Of a DNA stretch of 64,000 nucleotides, positions 34,892 through 43,382 are shown one piece after another. Position 1 is the stretch's first letter. Every line of letters starts with the position of its first letter. The notes under the pieces were generated by a model. That model did not search any database. It saw only the letters and a list, made by a program, of their open reading frames with translations, and was not told where the DNA came from. Source of the DNA: Marinobacter sp. Arc7-DN-1 (GTDB lineage: Bacteria > Pseudomonadota > Gammaproteobacteria > Pseudomonadales > Oleiphilaceae); NCBI RefSeq assembly GCF_003441595.1, contig NZ_CP031848.1, positions 2,728,001-2,792,000 on the forward strand, given 5' to 3'. The position numbers and the translations under genes are program-made.

Positions 34892-35839
34892 ATGAAGCTG
34901 CCACCCCTGAAAGCCCTGCCCGTATTCGAAGCCGTTGCCCGCCTCAACAGCTTTTCACTCGCTGCCGATGAACTGGCGGTAGGCCAGAGTGCGGTCAGTC
35001 ATCAGATCAAACAGCTGGAAACCTACCTGGGGGAGCAGTTGTTCTGGCGCAGTGGGCGAACTCTTTCGTTGACCGACGAAGGCCGGCAGTACCTGGATGC
35101 GGTCAGTTCGGCCCTGTTGCAGATTGAACGGGCCAGTGAACAGTTGCTGGGGCATGAGGAGTCGCGGTTGCGGTTGTCGGTGTTCAGTTCGTTTGCAGTG
35201 CGCTGGATGGTGCCAAGGTTGCCGGATTTGCAGCGGTTGCATCCGCAGCTGGATCTGGCGCTGGAGATGAGCAGTGAGAATCCGGTGTTGTCGGACCGGG
35301 TGGCGGACTGCTTCATAACCATCCACAAGGACTCACCGGCTTACAGCTATGAGTTGCTGTATGTGGAGCGTCTGTTTCCCGTGTGCAGTCAGGATTACTG
35401 GCAGAAAATCCGCCGGGAGCTGGGCCTGGAAGGGGTCGATGGTGATGATATCTCACTGACACCCGCGGACATTTCCCGTTTCCCGTTGTTATCGACCCAC
35501 AGCATTTTCGACCGTGCCGCGGGTGACTGGGAGGTTTGGTACAAGGCCGTCGAACAGCTAATTCCGCGGCACGCCCGGGTTCAGCATTTCAGCCACATGT
35601 TGCTGGCGCTGGAAGCGGCCCGGTTCCATCAGGGTATCGCGCTCACCAACGACTACATGCTGAGCACGCGTAAGGATTCGGAGGACTTTGTCCGGTTGCC
35701 GTGCCATCCGGTGATGACTGGGGACCAGTTCTACTTTGCCTGGAAAACCAGCCGGCGCCAGGAGCGGGGTATTCAGTTGTTGCGACGCTGGCTGGTGAGT
35801 CAGGCCATCGAGGGTGGGCTTCGGGGTGAGGCGAATTAG
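34892..35839 (+). CDS. LysR-family regulator (GcvA-like)
   Basis: The 315-residue protein has a winged-helix N terminus (LPPLKALPVFEAVARLNSFSLAADELAVGQSAVSHQIKQLETYLG) of the GcvA subgroup and a periplasmic-binding-like effector domain (from about 90). It probably controls the divergent EamA transporter. Its last two codons and stop (GCG AAT TAG) come from the 23-bp repeat end shared with the element at 24242, so the native C terminus may have been longer or different. Confidence 0.9.
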   Translation: MKLPPLKALPVFEAVARLNSFSLAADELAVGQSAVSHQIKQLETYLGEQLFWRSGRTLSLTDEGRQYLDAVSSALLQIERASEQLLGHEESRLRLSVFSSFAVRWMVPRLPDLQRLHPQLDLALEMSSENPVLSDRVADCFITIHKDSPAYSYELLYVERLFPVCSQDYWQKIRRELGLEGVDGDDISLTPADISRFPLLSTHSIFDRAAGDWEVWYKAVEQLIPRHARVQHFSHMLLALEAARFHQGIALTNDYMLSTRKDSEDFVRLPCHPVMTGDQFYFAWKTSRRQERGIQLLRRWLVSQAIEGGLRGEAN

Positions 35840-35853
35840 CCAGACGGGACACT
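35831..35853. repeat. Terminal fragment of the 177-bp MITE-like element
   Basis: These 23 bp, GCGAATTAGCC followed by AGACGGGACACT, are identical to the complement of 24242-24264. They cover the stop codons of the LysR gene (35837-35839) and the convergent cyclodeaminase-family gene (35836-35838). The rest of the element is absent. Confidence 0.8.
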
Positions 35854-36786
35854 GCGTTCCAGGGTTTCCCAGACTTCGATGGCGGCGGCCAGGTCTTCCA
35901 GCGAGGCGCCCACGGATTTGAACAGGGTGATGGCGTCATCACTCGTGCGTCCCGGTTTGTCGCCCCGCAGCAGTTCCGCCAGTTCGGCCCGCAGGTCGGT
36001 CTTGCGGAACGCGCCTTCGTCGATGGCCTGGAGAATGTCGCCGGCCTCGCCCAGGGCACCGGCGTAGGTGTCGACAAAGACCTGGCTGTGGGCCAGGCAC
36101 TGACTGTCGGTTTCCCGCATGGAGGGCCGGAATGCGCCCACCAGATCCAGGTGGCTGCCAGGTTGCAGCCATTCACCCCGGATCAGCGGTTCGGTCGACA
36201 GGGTGGCGCAGCTGATGATGTCTGCCTCGGGTACTGCGGTTTCCAGATCGGTTACCGCCTCACAGTCGAACCGGTCGCGGAATGTGTCGGCCAGGGCTTT
36301 TGCCTTGTCCGGGTTTCGGCCCCAGATCCGTACGGTATCGATGGGCCGGACGGCCGCGTGAGCCTCAACCAGCATTGGCGCCAGTTTGCCGGTGCCGACC
36401 ACCAGCAACGATTTGGCATCGTGCCGTGCCAGTTCGCGGGCGGCCAGGGCTGAGGCCGCGGCGGTCCGTCGGCTGGTCAGGGCGCTGCCGTCGATACACG
36501 CGAGCGGAGTGCCATGTTCGCCTTCGCACAGGATGTACAGACCCGAGATGGCGGGCAGGCCGGCGTTGGCGTTCTGGGGAAACACGTTGACCATTTTCAT
36601 GCCGATGTAACCTGTTTTTTCCCAGGCCGGCATCAGGAGCATGGTGGCCTCACCGTCCGGGCGGTGCATGGCGTGATGATGTCGTGGCGGCGCTTCCACT
36701 CCCTCGCGAAACGTGGTGGCGAGACGTTCAATCAGTGCCGGCCATGCCAGTGCGCCGGCCACCTCCTGTGCAGAAATAACCCGCAT
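35836..36786 (-). CDS. Ornithine cyclodeaminase/mu-crystallin family protein
   Basis: A 316-residue Rossmann-fold protein with the substrate motif GYIGMKMVNVFPQNANAGLP, LTSRRTAAASALAARELA and the NAD(P) loop VVGTGKLAPMLVEAH. Members act as ornithine cyclodeaminases or as ketimine/pyrroline-2-carboxylate reductases in proline and hydroxyproline breakdown. It is the last gene of the Liv-type ABC operon (6 bp after the permease gene), so an imported amino acid is its likely substrate. Its last five residues (SVPSG) and stop are encoded by the repeat at 35831-35853. Confidence 0.87.
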   Translation of the reverse strand: MRVISAQEVAGALAWPALIERLATTFREGVEAPPRHHHAMHRPDGEATMLLMPAWEKTGYIGMKMVNVFPQNANAGLPAISGLYILCEGEHGTPLACIDGSALTSRRTAAASALAARELARHDAKSLLVVGTGKLAPMLVEAHAAVRPIDTVRIWGRNPDKAKALADTFRDRFDCEAVTDLETAVPEADIISCATLSTEPLIRGEWLQPGSHLDLVGAFRPSMRETDSQCLAHSQVFVDTYAGALGEAGDILQAIDEGAFRKTDLRAELAELLRGDKPGRTSDDAITLFKSVGASLEDLAAAIEVWETLERSVPSG

Positions 36787-36791
36787 AGACC

Positions 36792-37712
36792 TTAACCCTG
36801 TTTACGACTGGCCAGTCGCTGGATTTCACCGATGATGCCGCGGCGGAATACCATGACGCAGACCACGAAGATGGTGCCGAGTATGACCTGTACCCAGGAG
36901 CCAAAGGCGGACAGCTCGTGGCTGAGGGCTCCCACGGTGATGGCACCCACCACCGGGCCGAATACCGTGCCCAGGCCGCCGACCAGGGTCATCAGGATGA
37001 CCTCACCGGAGGTTTGCCAGTGGGCGTTGGTGAGCGCTGCGAACTGGAAAATGATCGCCTTGGTGGCGCCGGCCAGCCCGGCCAGGGTGGCGGATATCAC
37101 GAAGGCCAGCAGTTTGAAGTGATCGACATCGTAGCCCAGCGACAGCGCGCGCGATTCGTTTTCCCGGATCGCCTGCAGCACTTCGCCGAACGGCGAATTG
37201 ATGGTGCGGTAGATGATGCCGAAGCCAACGAGGAAGATGGCGAACACGAAGTAATACATGGCGAGGGAGTTGTTCAGGTCGATCAGGCCGAACAGGTGCC
37301 CCCGGGGAATGCCTTGCAGGCCGTTTTCGCCGCCGGTGAAGGGCATCTGCAGGGCCAGGAAGTAAATGATCTGGGCCAGTGCCAGGGTCACCATGGCGAA
37401 GTAAATGCCCTGGCGGCGTATGGCCAGGAACCCGAAGGCCGCGCCGAGCACCATGGCAAACCCCGCGCCGGCGAGTATGCCAAGCAGCGGGGTAAAGCCC
37501 CATTCCTTGGTGACGTAACCGGTGATGTAGGCGGCGCCGCCGAAGAACGCAGCGTGGCCGAACGAGAGCAGGCCGGCATAGCCCAGCAACAGGTTGAAGG
37601 CAGAGGCGAACAGGGCAAAGCACAGCAGGTCCATGACGAACACCGGGTAGGCGAACAGTGGCGCTGTCAGGCCTGCCACCAGCATGAGGATAAAGAGGAT
37701 GCGGTTGGTCAT
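36792..37712 (-). CDS. Branched-chain amino acid-type ABC permease (LivM)
   Basis: A 306-residue LivM-type permease with about nine helices and the family segments NLLLGYAGLLSFGHAAFFGGAAYITGYV, FGEVLQAIRENESRALSLGYDVDHFKLLAFV and MTLVGGLGTVFGPVVGA. With the LivH-type gene it forms the channel of an importer for branched-chain or related amino acids, amides or urea. The genes are 5 bp apart. Confidence 0.92.
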   Translation of the reverse strand: MTNRILFILMLVAGLTAPLFAYPVFVMDLLCFALFASAFNLLLGYAGLLSFGHAAFFGGAAYITGYVTKEWGFTPLLGILAGAGFAMVLGAAFGFLAIRRQGIYFAMVTLALAQIIYFLALQMPFTGGENGLQGIPRGHLFGLIDLNNSLAMYYFVFAIFLVGFGIIYRTINSPFGEVLQAIRENESRALSLGYDVDHFKLLAFVISATLAGLAGATKAIIFQFAALTNAHWQTSGEVILMTLVGGLGTVFGPVVGAITVGALSHELSAFGSWVQVILGTIFVVCVMVFRRGIIGEIQRLASRKQG

Positions 37713-37717
37713 GGCGC

Positions 37718-38614
37718 TTACTTCTCCTTACCAAACAGGCCGGCGGGGCGGAACAGCAGAACCAGCACCATGAGGAAGAAAATCACGGTACTGGCGGCGG
37801 GCGGGTAGAACACCTTGGTCAGCCCTTCAACCAGGCCCAGGGCCAGGCCGGAGAGGATGGCGCCCATGATCGAGCCCATGCCGCCGATGACCACCACGGC
37901 AAACACCACGATGATCAGGTCGGCCCCCATCAGCGGGCTGACGGAGTAGATGGGAGCGGCCAGAACCCCGGCCAGGCCAGCCAGGCCAGCACCGAAGGCG
38001 AAGGTCAGGGTGACCATGAGGGGAACATTCAGGCCGAAGGCCTGGGTCAGGTCGGGGTTTTCTACGCCGGCCCGCAACCGGGACCCGAGCTTGGTGTGTT
38101 CGATGACCCACCAGGTGAGGAAACAGACCACCAGGGAAAACACAATGGCAAACAGGCGGTACGTGGGGAAGTACATAAAGCCAAGATTGACCACGCCACT
38201 GAGGCTCTCCGGCTGGCCCGGGTAGGGGGTGCCGGAGACGTTGAAATAGTTGGAAAACAGACCCTGCAGAATCAGCGTGATACCGAAGGTCAGCAGCAGC
38301 CCGTAGATGTGATCCAGAGCGTACAGACGCCGGAGCAGAAGGCGTTCAATGAGAACCCCCAGCAGCCCGACCAGCACGGGCACCAGAATCAGGGACGCCC
38401 AGAAGCCGATCTGAACGCTGATACCAAACCATTGCTCCAGAAAGGAGTAGCCAATCAATGCGATGAAGGCACCGAGCATGTACATGGCGCCATGGGCAAA
38501 GTTGATGATATTGAGCAGTCCGAATATCACCGCAAGCCCGAGGCTCAACATGGCGTAGAACACACCGACATTAAGCCCAAGCAGCGCCTGGGCCAGGATG
38601 ACCTGCATCGACAC
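37718..38614 (-). CDS. Branched-chain amino acid-type ABC permease (LivH)
   Basis: A 298-residue LivH-type permease. It has the N-terminal GLNVGVFYAMLSLGLAVIFGLLNIINFAHGAMYMLGAF, characteristic of the family, and the coupling-helix region GMGSIMGAILSGLALGLVEGL. It lies between the substrate-binding protein gene and the LivM-type gene in the same minus-strand operon. Confidence 0.92.
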   Translation of the reverse strand: MSMQVILAQALLGLNVGVFYAMLSLGLAVIFGLLNIINFAHGAMYMLGAFIALIGYSFLEQWFGISVQIGFWASLILVPVLVGLLGVLIERLLLRRLYALDHIYGLLLTFGITLILQGLFSNYFNVSGTPYPGQPESLSGVVNLGFMYFPTYRLFAIVFSLVVCFLTWWVIEHTKLGSRLRAGVENPDLTQAFGLNVPLMVTLTFAFGAGLAGLAGVLAAPIYSVSPLMGADLIIVVFAVVVIGGMGSIMGAILSGLALGLVEGLTKVFYPPAASTVIFFLMVLVLLFRPAGLFGKEK

Positions 38615-38653
38615 GTTGGCTATCTCCTCTTTAAGTGGTGGTCAAACCGTGTG

Positions 38654-39871
38654 TTAGTTAACCAGCGAACATTTGGTGTCTGCCATCGAGATGTAGGCCT
38701 GGTCGGCGGGAATCTTTGAGATCACGTTCAGCAAGTCCCACTCACTTTTCGATTCCGACGGTTTCTTCACTTCCACCAGGTACATGTCGTGCAGCATGGA
38801 GCCGTTGGGTGCGATTTTTCCGCCCTTCACGAACATGTCGTTCAGGGTCATTTCCCCCAACTTGGCGCGAACCGTGTCGGTATCGTCCGTTCCGGTCTCC
38901 TTAACCGCGTTCAGGTAGTTGGTCACCGCCGAATAGACACCCGCCTGGACCATCGTTGGCATGGCACCATGGCGCTCATTGAATCGATTGGACCACGCTT
39001 TGGTTTCGTCGTTCTGGTTCCAGACAAACGCGGTGGTGAACTGCAGGCCCTGGGCAATGTCGAGACCCATACTGTGCACATCGGTTAGAAATACCAGCAT
39101 GCCAGCCAGTTTCTGGCCACTCTGGACGATCCTGAACTGGTTGGCCTGTTTGATGGCGTTCACGGTGTCCTGGCCCGCGTTGGCAAGCCCGATGACATCG
39201 GCACCGGATGATTGCGCCTGCAGCAGATAGGAGGAGAAGTCGTTGGTGGACAGCGGCGCGTTGACGTTGCCAACCACTTCACCGCCCAGGCTCTCCACTA
39301 CCGCGCCGGTGTTGTCCCGCAGGGAGTGGCCGAAGGCATAGTCAGCGGTGATAAAAAACCAGCTCTTACCGCCGTTCTTGACCATGGCCGTGGCCGTGCC
39401 CACGGGTAACGCGTGGGTGTCGTAGACATAGTGAATGCCGTAGGGCGTGCACTGCTCCTCGGTGAGGGCCGTGGTGCCGGCGCCGGTGTTCATGGTGATG
39501 ATCTTCTTGTCCTTGGCCAGTCCCTGAACCGACAGGGCCACCGAGGAGTTGTCGAGGGCGGTGATCATGTCGACTTCCTTGGCGTCGATCCATTCCCGGG
39601 CAGTACTGGCGCCGATGTCGGGCTTGTTCTGGTGATCAGCAGAGATGATTTCGATTGGTTTGCCCATAACCGAGCCACCGAAGTCTTCGATGGCCATTTG
39701 GGCCGCGATAACGGCGCCCGGGCCCTCCAGGGACTTGTAGACCCCGGACATGTCACTGAGTACACCGATTTTGACCTTGTCGTCAGACAAAGCTCCGGCT
39801 GCGGTTAGCGGCAAAGTTAGTGTTGCTGCAGTCACAGCGCCGACCAGTCCTTGTTTCCAGTGCTTGAACAT
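38654..39871 (-). CDS. Liv-type ABC substrate-binding protein
   Basis: The 405-residue protein has a signal peptide (cleavage near TAAGA-LSDDK) and a type-I binding fold: VKIGVLSDMSGVYKSLEGPGAVIAAQMAIEDFGG, a TALDNSSVALSVQGLAKDKKIITMNTGAG lobe and FFITADYAFGHSL. The ligand class is amino acids, amides or related compounds. The start at 39871 gives a proper signal; the longer frame has a charged leader. It lies between the ATPase and permease genes of the operon. Confidence 0.9.
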   Translation of the reverse strand: MFKHWKQGLVGAVTAATLTLPLTAAGALSDDKVKIGVLSDMSGVYKSLEGPGAVIAAQMAIEDFGGSVMGKPIEIISADHQNKPDIGASTAREWIDAKEVDMITALDNSSVALSVQGLAKDKKIITMNTGAGTTALTEEQCTPYGIHYVYDTHALPVGTATAMVKNGGKSWFFITADYAFGHSLRDNTGAVVESLGGEVVGNVNAPLSTNDFSSYLLQAQSSGADVIGLANAGQDTVNAIKQANQFRIVQSGQKLAGMLVFLTDVHSMGLDIAQGLQFTTAFVWNQNDETKAWSNRFNERHGAMPTMVQAGVYSAVTNYLNAVKETGTDDTDTVRAKLGEMTLNDMFVKGGKIAPNGSMLHDMYLVEVKKPSESKSEWDLLNVISKIPADQAYISMADTKCSLVN

Positions 39872-39935
39872 AGTGGGTATCCTTTTGTTATTAGATTCCG
39901 GGTCGGACCGGCGAAGGCGGTCCAGGCCCACAGGC

Positions 39936-40655
39936 TCAGACACTCAGGTGTCTGTTCAACTGCTCTTTTTTGGCCTCGAGATCGGCCGCATCAATCTGCT
40001 CTACCACCTGACCATGCTCGATCACATAGTGTCGATCGGCCAGAGGCGCGGCAAAGCGGAAATTCTGCTCCACCAAAATGATCGTGAAGCCCTTTTCCCT
40101 CAGTTTGCGAATGACATCATCCAGGGCTCTCAGGATCACCGGAGCAAGCCCCTCGGTAATTTCGTCCAGCAACAGCAGGTTGGCACCGGTGCGCAGGATG
40201 CGGGCAATGGCCAGCATCTGCTGTTCACCCCCGGAGAGCTTGGAGCCCTGGCTTTTCCGCCGCTCCCTGAGGTTCGGGAACATGGTGTAGATGTCATCCA
40301 CCGACAGGCCACCCTCGGCGACCATCGGGGGCAGTTCCAGGTTTTCGTCGACATTGAGTGAAGCAAAAATACCACGCTCTTCCGGGCAATAGCCGAGCTT
40401 GCCGACATGGGCAATCCGGTGTGTGGGCATGTCGATGATTTCAGTGCCATGGATTTTGATAGAACCGGTGCGACGGCCCACCAGGCCCAGAATGGCCTTC
40501 AGGGTGGTGGTGCGCCCGGACCCGTTACGGCCCAGCAGCGTAATCACCTCGCCTTCGTGCAGCGTCAGGTTCATGCCGTGGAGAATGTGGGACTCGCCGT
40601 ACCAGGCGTGCAGGTTCTCGATTCGGAGTAACTCCGGGCGTTGATCAGGCGGCAT
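39936..40655 (-). CDS. ABC ATPase LivF-type with Arg in Walker A
   Basis: A 239-residue LivF-type ATPase. The P-loop reads GRNGSGRTT, so the catalytic Walker A lysine is arginine (R48, codon CGC). The remaining elements look intact: LSGGEQQMLAIARIL signature, LLLLDEITEGLAP (Walker B region) and VEQN with a switch-like position. The livG and livF frames overlap by 11 bp. If the Arg is real the site may hydrolyse ATP poorly and rely on the LivG subunit, which has a normal P-loop. Confidence 0.9.
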   Translation of the reverse strand: MPPDQRPELLRIENLHAWYGESHILHGMNLTLHEGEVITLLGRNGSGRTTTLKAILGLVGRRTGSIKIHGTEIIDMPTHRIAHVGKLGYCPEERGIFASLNVDENLELPPMVAEGGLSVDDIYTMFPNLRERRKSQGSKLSGGEQQMLAIARILRTGANLLLLDEITEGLAPVILRALDDVIRKLREKGFTIILVEQNFRFAAPLADRHYVIEHGQVVEQIDAADLEAKKEQLNRHLSV

Positions 40656-41433
40656 CGGTGGTCCCCATGTACGCTTCCATCACGGCTGGGTTGGTGGAGA
40701 CGGTGTCGTAATCACCTTCCGCCAGTACCTCGCCCCGGTTAAGCACGGTGATGGTGTCGGCCAGGGTGGCGACCACATTCAGGTTGTGCTCTACCATCAC
40801 AATGGTCCGGCCCTCGACCACTCGTCTGATCAGATCGGTGACCGTACCCACATCCTCGGAACTCATGCCCTGGGTGGGCTCGTCCAGCAGCATCAGCCGG
40901 GGCTTCAGAGCAATAGTGGTGGCAATTTCCAGGGCCCGCTTCTGGCCGTAAGGCAGCTCGACCGCCCTGGTGTCGGCATAGGCGCCAAGCTCCACCAGCT
41001 CCAGGGTTGCCTGGGCTTCTTCATTCAGTTGGTCCAGCACCCGCTTGGAACGCCAGAACTGGTAAGAAACCCCCAGTGTGCGCTGCAGGGCAATGCGTAC
41101 ATTTTCCCGGGCAGACAGGTGCGGAAACACCGCCGAGATCTGGAACGAGCGAATCATGCCTTGCTGGGCGATGCCAGCGGGCCGGGAGTGGGTGATGTCT
41201 TTACCGTCGTAGATGATCTGGCCCGCACTGGGCCTGAGAAACTGGGTCAGCAGGTTGAAAAAAGTGGTTTTGCCGGCACCGTTGGGGCCAATGAGGGCAT
41301 GGATGCTCCCCGTCTCCACTTTTACGCTGACGTTGTTGATGGCGGTAAAGCCCTTGAAATCCTTTTGCAAATTCCGGGTTTCGAGGATGATCGGGGAAGG
41401 CGTTGTCTGTTCGCCCGCAGCCTGGTCGTTCAC
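40645..41433 (-). CDS. ABC ATPase LivG-type
   Basis: A 262-residue LivG-type ATPase with GPNGAGKTTFFN (Walker A), ELPYGQKRALEIA (signature with Tyr-Gly-Gln) and LMLLDEPTQGMS (Walker B). It pairs with the LivF-type subunit. The GTG at 41433 was chosen because AGGGG precedes it by 9 nt; a TTG at 41457 is the alternative. It is the first gene of the six-gene Liv/cyclodeaminase operon. Confidence 0.9.
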   Translation of the reverse strand: MNDQAAGEQTTPSPIILETRNLQKDFKGFTAINNVSVKVETGSIHALIGPNGAGKTTFFNLLTQFLRPSAGQIIYDGKDITHSRPAGIAQQGMIRSFQISAVFPHLSARENVRIALQRTLGVSYQFWRSKRVLDQLNEEAQATLELVELGAYADTRAVELPYGQKRALEIATTIALKPRLMLLDEPTQGMSSEDVGTVTDLIRRVVEGRTIVMVEHNLNVVATLADTITVLNRGEVLAEGDYDTVSTNPAVMEAYMGTTDAA

Positions 41434-41577
41434 GGAAATACACCCCTTTCGGTTCAAGTCGGCGACGGGTGCGCCGTAGGTTCGTTATTATTGGTTATTC
41501 AAAATTTTTCTGAAAAGGTTGCAGATACTGCCAATTGAACTGACATTCAGTAATAGTCGGGGAGTGTGGAGTCTGTC

Positions 41578-41607
41578 AAGAAAAGAGGGGGAGGCAGGGC
41601 GCCTCCC
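41578..41607 (-). terminator. Terminator of the sulfonate-type ABC operon
   Basis: On the minus strand GGGAGGC and GCCTCCC pair around a 5-nt loop and are followed by CCTCTTTTCTT. It lies just after the permease stop at 41626. Confidence 0.7.
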
Positions 41608-41625
41608 GGAGAGCGGAAACCGGTT

Positions 41626-42396
41626 TTACAGATACTGGTAGCGCAGCAGCCGGTGCTTGATGCGTTCGAGGACGACCTGGTCGATCACCGCAGCCAGCAC
41701 CGCGATGACCAGAATGTTGGTCATTACACCGGTCATGTCGGCGATTTCGCCGGAGTAGGCCAGGGATTTGCCCAGGCCGGCACTGAAACCGACGATCATT
41801 TCGGCGGAAATCAATGCCCGCCAGGCGTTGCCGAAGGCCAGTTGAGCGCCGGTGATCAGTTCCGGTGTCACCGCCGGGAAATAGACCCGCTTGAGCATCT
41901 GCAGCTTCGAAGCGCCCATCACCCGGGCGGCGGAGATATGCACTTTTTCCACGCTCTCGGTGGCGTTCATCACGCTCAGAGCGGTGGGGAAAAAGGCACC
42001 AATGGCCACCACCACGATGATCGGCAGGTTGCCGAATCCCATCAGGATCAGGAACAGCGGCACCCAGGCAATGGAGGGAATCGACTGCAGAATGATGATG
42101 GCGGCTTTCAGTGGGCTGCGAACCGCGTTCAGGGTGCCGCCCACCAGCCCGATCAGGATGCCGAGCACGATTGCGGAGCCGTAACCGGCACCCAGGCGGG
42201 TCATGCTGTTGCCCAGCCCTTCCCAGAAGGTCGGGTTGTTGAACTCTTCCCACAGACGGACAAAGGCGGCGGGAACGTCCGGCATCAGGAAGTCCGGCAG
42301 GAACCAGGCGGCCACCTGCCAGAAGAACAGAATGACGGCGATGGCGACCACATAGGCCCGTTTGCTGGCGACGCCGGCGGTTTGATTAGTACTCAT
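41626..42396 (-). CDS. ABC transporter permease (SsuC/TauC/NrtB type)
   Basis: A 256-residue permease with six helices and the binding-protein-dependent transport signature (GASKLQMLKRVYFPAVTPELITGAQLAFGNAWRALISAEMIV). The group imports sulfonates, nitrate, cyanate or thiamine precursors. It ends a three-gene operon, starting 2 bp after the binding-protein gene. Confidence 0.9.
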   Translation of the reverse strand: MSTNQTAGVASKRAYVVAIAVILFFWQVAAWFLPDFLMPDVPAAFVRLWEEFNNPTFWEGLGNSMTRLGAGYGSAIVLGILIGLVGGTLNAVRSPLKAAIIILQSIPSIAWVPLFLILMGFGNLPIIVVVAIGAFFPTALSVMNATESVEKVHISAARVMGASKLQMLKRVYFPAVTPELITGAQLAFGNAWRALISAEMIVGFSAGLGKSLAYSGEIADMTGVMTNILVIAVLAAVIDQVVLERIKHRLLRYQYL

Positions 42397-42398
42397 GC

Positions 42399-43382
42399 TT
42401 AAAGCTCACGGGCCTTCTGCCAGGACAGATCGAGCAGCGAGTCAACGTCGAAATCGCTGTCTGCCGGAAGAATGCCCTGGGCCTGCATGATGCCGGCCAG
42501 TTCCTTCATCCGGTTGATGTCGTCCCCGGTCAGTTTCGCGCTGAAATCATTGGTCTGGATGGCCTGGGCAATGACGTCCACGGCAGGAACCTTGCCCTGG
42601 TTGCGTGATTCGACGAACTCATCCTTGATGAAATACTCGGTGATCAGCGGCGCCGCTGTCGCGGGTTCGCTTTCAAGCATGTCAATGGCCTCGCGCTGGG
42701 CATCCAGCGCCGCCCAGAGAACGTCTTTCCGGTTCTTCAGGGTGTCGGCGGAGGTGATGACCACCATGCACGGGAACGGCCAGACTTCGCCGATTTCATA
42801 GATCTGCTTGACCGGCGCCACCAGCCGGGCAATACGGTCGTAGGGCTCGAACAGGAAGGCCGCATCCACCCGGCCGCCAACCAGGGACTGAACGGCGACA
42901 GCCGGTGCCACACCCATGATGTTCAGATCACCGGGCTGGAGGCCGGCGTTGTCGAGCATCACGCCTTTGAGCACGATGTCGGCGGTGCTGCCCTGCTTCT
43001 GGGAAGCCAGGTTTTTGCCTTTCAGGTCCGCCACCGATTCAATGCCGGAATCGTCACGCACCAGCAGGGAGTGGTAGCCGCGCTGGGCGCCACCAACGAT
43101 TTTCAGGTCCGCCCCGCGGGACGCCCAGGTAAAGGCGTTGGAGAAACCAAGCACACCAATATCGAGCTGGCCGCCCACGATGCCCTTGATCAGGTCGGTG
43201 CCGGAGCTGAATTCGATCAGTCTGGCATCCAGGCCGTACTTCTCATACAGCCCGGCCTCATAGGCCAGCATGGCCTGGGCATCGTCCATAACCCGGACGT
43301 AACCGACCCGGAATTCTTCTGCCGCATTAACCGGACTGGCGATCACCAGTGCCAGGGCAGCCGTAACTAACCAGCGGATCAT
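42399..43382 (-). CDS. ABC substrate-binding protein (NMT1/SsuA type)
   Basis: The 327-residue protein has a signal peptide (cleavage after PVNA) and a type-II binding fold of the NMT1/TauA/SsuA group: VGYVRVMDDAQAMLAYEAGLYEKYGLDARLIEFSSGTDLIKGIVGGQLDIGVLG, then LKGKNLASQKQGSTADIVLKGVMLDNAGL. The ligand could be an aliphatic sulfonate or a related small anion; sequence alone does not decide. Its ATG overlaps the stop of the ATPase gene (4 bp). Confidence 0.88.
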   Translation of the reverse strand: MIRWLVTAALALVIASPVNAAEEFRVGYVRVMDDAQAMLAYEAGLYEKYGLDARLIEFSSGTDLIKGIVGGQLDIGVLGFSNAFTWASRGADLKIVGGAQRGYHSLLVRDDSGIESVADLKGKNLASQKQGSTADIVLKGVMLDNAGLQPGDLNIMGVAPAVAVQSLVGGRVDAAFLFEPYDRIARLVAPVKQIYEIGEVWPFPCMVVITSADTLKNRKDVLWAALDAQREAIDMLESEPATAAPLITEYFIKDEFVESRNQGKVPAVDVIAQAIQTNDFSAKLTGDDINRMKELAGIMQAQGILPADSDFDVDSLLDLSWQKAREL

